Source of the DNA: Elusimicrobiota bacterium
Lineage (GTDB): Bacteria > CAYTYR01 > UBA6262 > DAOVJB01
Direction: 5' to 3'
DNA: 7,109 nucleotides
Assembly: GCA_030673425.1 (NCBI GenBank)
Contig: DAOVJB010000063.1
Coordinates: 1-7,109 of the forward strand
Positions 5,396 to 7,109 of the stretch are shown piece after piece. Positions within the stretch are counted from its first letter, which is position 1. Each line of letters opens with the position of its first letter. The notes under the pieces were generated by a model. The model ran no database searches and had not been told where the DNA came from. It worked only from the letters and a program-made list of their open reading frames with translations. The position numbers and the translations under genes are program-made.

Positions 5396-6658
5396 TTACT
5401 TCATACCTAATTCTTCTCGCGCAATTTTCATCCGCTGATTAGTTTTCTCATCAGCCTTTTTCATAGCCTTATTAAAATCATCACCCTTTAAGACAACCTC
5501 TTCTAAAGCAAAATTCAAGTACCTATAACTTTCATCTCCGCCGACTTGAAATGTAGGAGCTTTTGAATTTATTAACTGCTTTTTCATCACCCTGGCAAGA
5601 GTTGGTTCAAGATTAATAATACTCCAGGTCTTCGTATTTGCCGATAACATAACTGCTCCTGCCTTGTCTACTAACATACTAAAGAGCTTTGCTTGAACTT
5701 TAGCACCTGTTAGATACTCTATGAACTGCATAGCTTCTTTCTTATGTTTAGAGCGGGTAAAAATTCCCATACCTCTCCCGCCAATAAATCCGGTATTACC
5801 GGCTGGTCCCTTAGGAAAAGGTGCTACTGCCCATTTGCCTGCAAGCTCAGGTGATTGAATAGTAACCCTGGTGCCAATCCAGTCACCATCTATTATTACT
5901 GGATACTCACCGGTTATAAAGCCTGTAAGAACATCTATCCTTCCATGAGGAACCCCATACTTCTTATACATATCTGTAAAGAATTTTAATCCCTTAAGTG
6001 CTTCAGGTGAACTCAAATTGGATCCTTTCCCGTCAGCCGTATAAATAGTCCCGCCTGCCTGCCAGATATAAGGCAATGCACCTATCCATTCTTTATTTCC
6101 CCAACCCATAGCAAAGCTTTTACCAACTGATTGAAGTTTAGAAAGTACAACTGTGAATTCTTCCCAGGTACCAGGCACAGAAAGGCCTAACTCCTTAAAT
6201 ATGTCTAATCTTACAAACATGAGCATAATATTTATATCGTAACGAACTCCATAAATATTTCCTTCATACATACACGGAGGCATAGCCCCTGGAAAAGTCT
6301 TATCTACAATTCTTTTAGTCTCTTTAGGAAATTCCTTTGATAAATTAATCATTCCTCCTTTAAGACCAAAAAAAGTAGGCCAGGTAGAACCCATGGTGCC
6401 AATATCAGGTGTAACTCCAGCAGCAATGGCGGTCAAGAATTTTGTTCGGGATTGTGGCCAGCTAAAGACAGATACTTTTACCGTAATATCTGTCTTTTTA
6501 GTAAAATCTTTAGCTACCTCTCCGATAGCATCGGCTTCATCCTCGGTACCAGTGTGCCAGAAATTAAGTTCCACAGCATCGGCTATAATAGTAGACATCA
6601 TCATCATTACGAGACCCACAATTATAGCCACGGATAACTTTTTAATATCCCACCTCAT
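5396..6658 (-). CDS. ABC transporter sugar-type solute-binding protein, first copy (SBP1)
   Basis: 420-residue periplasmic binding protein, solute-binding family 1 (MalE/UgpB-like). The Sec signal peptide covers residues 1-28 with an ADA cleavage site before VELNFWHTG. Family marks are TPDIGTMGSTWP (83-94), GWGNKEW (185-191), IWQAGG (198-203), IIDGDWIG (255-262) and GGDESYRY (373-380). The start is ATG at 6658..6656 with a perfect AAAGGAGGT (6667-6675), 8 bases upstream. It is first in line before the two permeases, the classic order of a binding protein-permease operon. Compared with SBP2 and SBP3 it differs where they agree: RYDINIML (139-146) replaces RYDMTTLL, GRIDVLTGF (239-247) replaces AVLD-TGF, and GKGSNL replaces GTKS-L. 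It also has a PPCM stretch (127-130). These changes suggest a different or broader ligand. That is inference; the protein family is certain. Confidence 0.95.
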   Translation of the reverse strand: MRWDIKKLSVAIIVGLVMMMMSTIIADAVELNFWHTGTEDEADAIGEVAKDFTKKTDITVKVSVFSWPQSRTKFLTAIAAGVTPDIGTMGSTWPTFFGLKGGMINLSKEFPKETKRIVDKTFPGAMPPCMYEGNIYGVRYDINIMLMFVRLDIFKELGLSVPGTWEEFTVVLSKLQSVGKSFAMGWGNKEWIGALPYIWQAGGTIYTADGKGSNLSSPEALKGLKFFTDMYKKYGVPHGRIDVLTGFITGEYPVIIDGDWIGTRVTIQSPELAGKWAVAPFPKGPAGNTGFIGGRGMGIFTRSKHKKEAMQFIEYLTGAKVQAKLFSMLVDKAGAVMLSANTKTWSIINLEPTLARVMKKQLINSKAPTFQVGGDESYRYLNFALEEVVLKGDDFNKAMKKADEKTNQRMKIAREELGMK

Positions 6659-6666
6659 TTATATCT

Positions 6667-6675
6667 ACCTCCTTT
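6667..6675 (-). promoter_or_regulatory. Perfect ribosome binding site of SBP1
   Basis: AAAGGAGGT on the minus strand matches the bacterial anti-Shine-Dalgarno over all nine bases, 8 bases before the ATG at 6658. Together with the ATG codon it is the strongest translation start in the window, which fits a binding protein made in excess of its permease. Confidence 0.75.
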
Positions 6676-6690
6676 CCTTTTTCTCAAGAG

Positions 6691-6751
6691 AAAGGCAGGC
6701 TATCTCTTACCTCGCTTTAGTTAATCACTTGATAATTGACAACCTGCCTTT
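6691..6751. repeat. 9-bp inverted repeat in the SBP1 leader
   Basis: AAAGGCAGG (6691-6699) is the exact reverse complement of CCTGCCTTT (6743-6751), with 43 bases between. In the minus-strand transcript the second arm ends 15 bases before the Shine-Dalgarno of SBP1 and is followed by CTCTTGAG rather than a U-run, so it is a poor terminator in the direction of the genes. On the plus strand the second arm runs into TTTTTATT, but no plus-strand gene ends here. It may be the base stem of a structured leader RNA. Confidence 0.5.
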
Positions 6752-6756
6752 TTATT

Positions 6757-6784
6757 AATATAGAGTTATAGAGTTACTTAGAAA
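6757..6784 (-). promoter_or_regulatory. Weak candidate promoter for SBP1 and the permeases
   Basis: On the minus strand a -10-like TATATT (6762..6757, five of six matches to TATAAT) lies 16 bases after TTTCTA (6784..6779, three of six matches to TTGACA), spanning the end of the outer-membrane protein gene. Transcription would start just before the inverted repeat and include it in the leader. The -35 is poor, so this is only a candidate. Confidence 0.25.
6759..6774. repeat. Tandem 8-bp direct repeat
   Basis: TATAGAGT occurs twice head to tail (6759-6766, 6767-6774), four bases downstream of the outer-membrane protein stop codon on the coding strand and overlapping the candidate -10. It could be an operator-like site, or chance in AT-rich DNA. 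Confidence 0.5.
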
Positions 6785-7109
6785 CTCGTTTCTACTTTTA
6801 TTCTGATTTCATCTTCCATTTGCTTTATACTTTCCTCTGTCACTCCATAATAGGTATAAAGGTCACCAGGATAAGCGGTCTTATGAGCCTGAACAATTAT
6901 ATTAACTCCGTCAAGATGGAATCCGACTCTTCCGGTAATTCTTGTGAATACGTTATCAGTAGCGATTTTTGCCTTATAACCGGCAGCGTCTTCACCCTTT
7001 GGCTTATTCATAACGATTTCGGTATCTTTGCTGACACTTAAGTCGCTATCACCCCAGTCATACCTTAAACCAGCAGTGACCTTCTCACTAATTTTATACT
7101 CCATATCTA
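6778..7109 (-). CDS. Probable outer-membrane beta-barrel protein, C-terminal part only
   Basis: The frame is open to the right edge (the visible translation begins D-M-E-Y-K), so the 5' part is outside the window and the Met near the edge is most likely internal. The visible 109 residues alternate polar and hydrophobic residues in strands such as KVTAGLRYDW, FTRITGRVGFHL and NIIVQAHK, and end with IRIKVETSF. A terminal Phe on an amphipathic last strand is the usual signal for outer-membrane barrel assembly. I do not recognise the family. It precedes SBP1 by 119 bases on the same strand, so it may be a porin-like partner of the uptake locus or an unrelated neighbour. The reading as a barrel is inferred from pattern and not from a named domain. 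Confidence 0.6.
   Translation of the reverse strand, partial: DMEYKISEKVTAGLRYDWGDSDLSVSKDTEIVMNKPKGEDAAGYKAKIATDNVFTRITGRVGFHLDGVNIIVQAHKTAYPGDLYTYYGVTEESIKQMEDEIRIKVETSF

Noticed and set aside
6393-6758. Plus-strand open frames opposite the SBP1 N-terminus (also 6452-6637, 5033-5242 and 6820-7041)
   Set aside because: All lie antisense to clearly coding genes, with no recognisable domain; treated as shadows.
6780-6793. AGAAAC-TC-GTTTCT palindrome over the outer-membrane protein stop codon
   Set aside because: The two-base spacer is too tight for a hairpin of the full stem, and it overlaps coding sequence; likely chance.
1-7109. CRISPR array, tRNA, rRNA or mobile element
   Set aside because: No regularly spaced repeats, no cloverleaf or rRNA-like segments, and no transposase or terminal inverted repeats were seen; the recurring sequence is explained by paralogous genes.

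Overview
This 7.1 kb window is AT-rich, and every gene I can support lies on the minus strand, so transcription runs from high to low coordinates. The cell envelope looks Gram-negative. The right edge holds the C-terminal end of a probable outer-membrane beta-barrel ending in Phe, the three solute-binding proteins carry cleavable Sec signal peptides with AxA-type sites rather than lipoboxes, and there is at least one small lipoprotein. I cannot assign a phylum. An uncultured, low-GC, Gram-negative lineage would fit, but that is inference.

Layout in transcription order: (1) the 3' end of an outer-membrane protein gene (7109 to 6778); (2) a 119-nt leader with a tandem 8-bp repeat and a 9-bp inverted repeat; (3) SBP1, an ABC sugar-type solute-binding protein (6658 to 5396); (4) a MalF/UgpA-like permease (5304 to 4360); (5) a MalG/UgpE-like permease (4344 to 3511); (6) SBP2 (3472 to 2210); (7) a small discoidin (F5/8 type C) lipoprotein (2120 to 1539); (8) a 160-nt leader; (9) SBP3 (1378 to 128); (10) the first 20 codons of a second lipoprotein paralogous to (7), cut by the left edge (61 to 1).

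Read together, this is a carbohydrate (CUT1-type) ABC uptake locus in which one permease pair sits beside three paralogous binding proteins. The last two binding proteins are each followed by a discoidin-type lipoprotein gene, so the unit 'SBP + lipoprotein' has been duplicated. No transport ATPase is encoded in the window; CUT1 systems often borrow a shared MsmK/UgpC-type ATPase encoded elsewhere. My working model is that the lipoproteins hold a glycan near a membrane surface, the binding proteins sort related oligosaccharides in the periplasm, and the single permease imports them. The substrate cannot be read from the sequence.

SBP3 and both permeases start with TTG, whereas SBP1 and SBP2 start with ATG. 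This may tune the stoichiometry. No gap between genes exceeds 300 bases, and I see no tRNA, rRNA, CRISPR array or insertion sequence.
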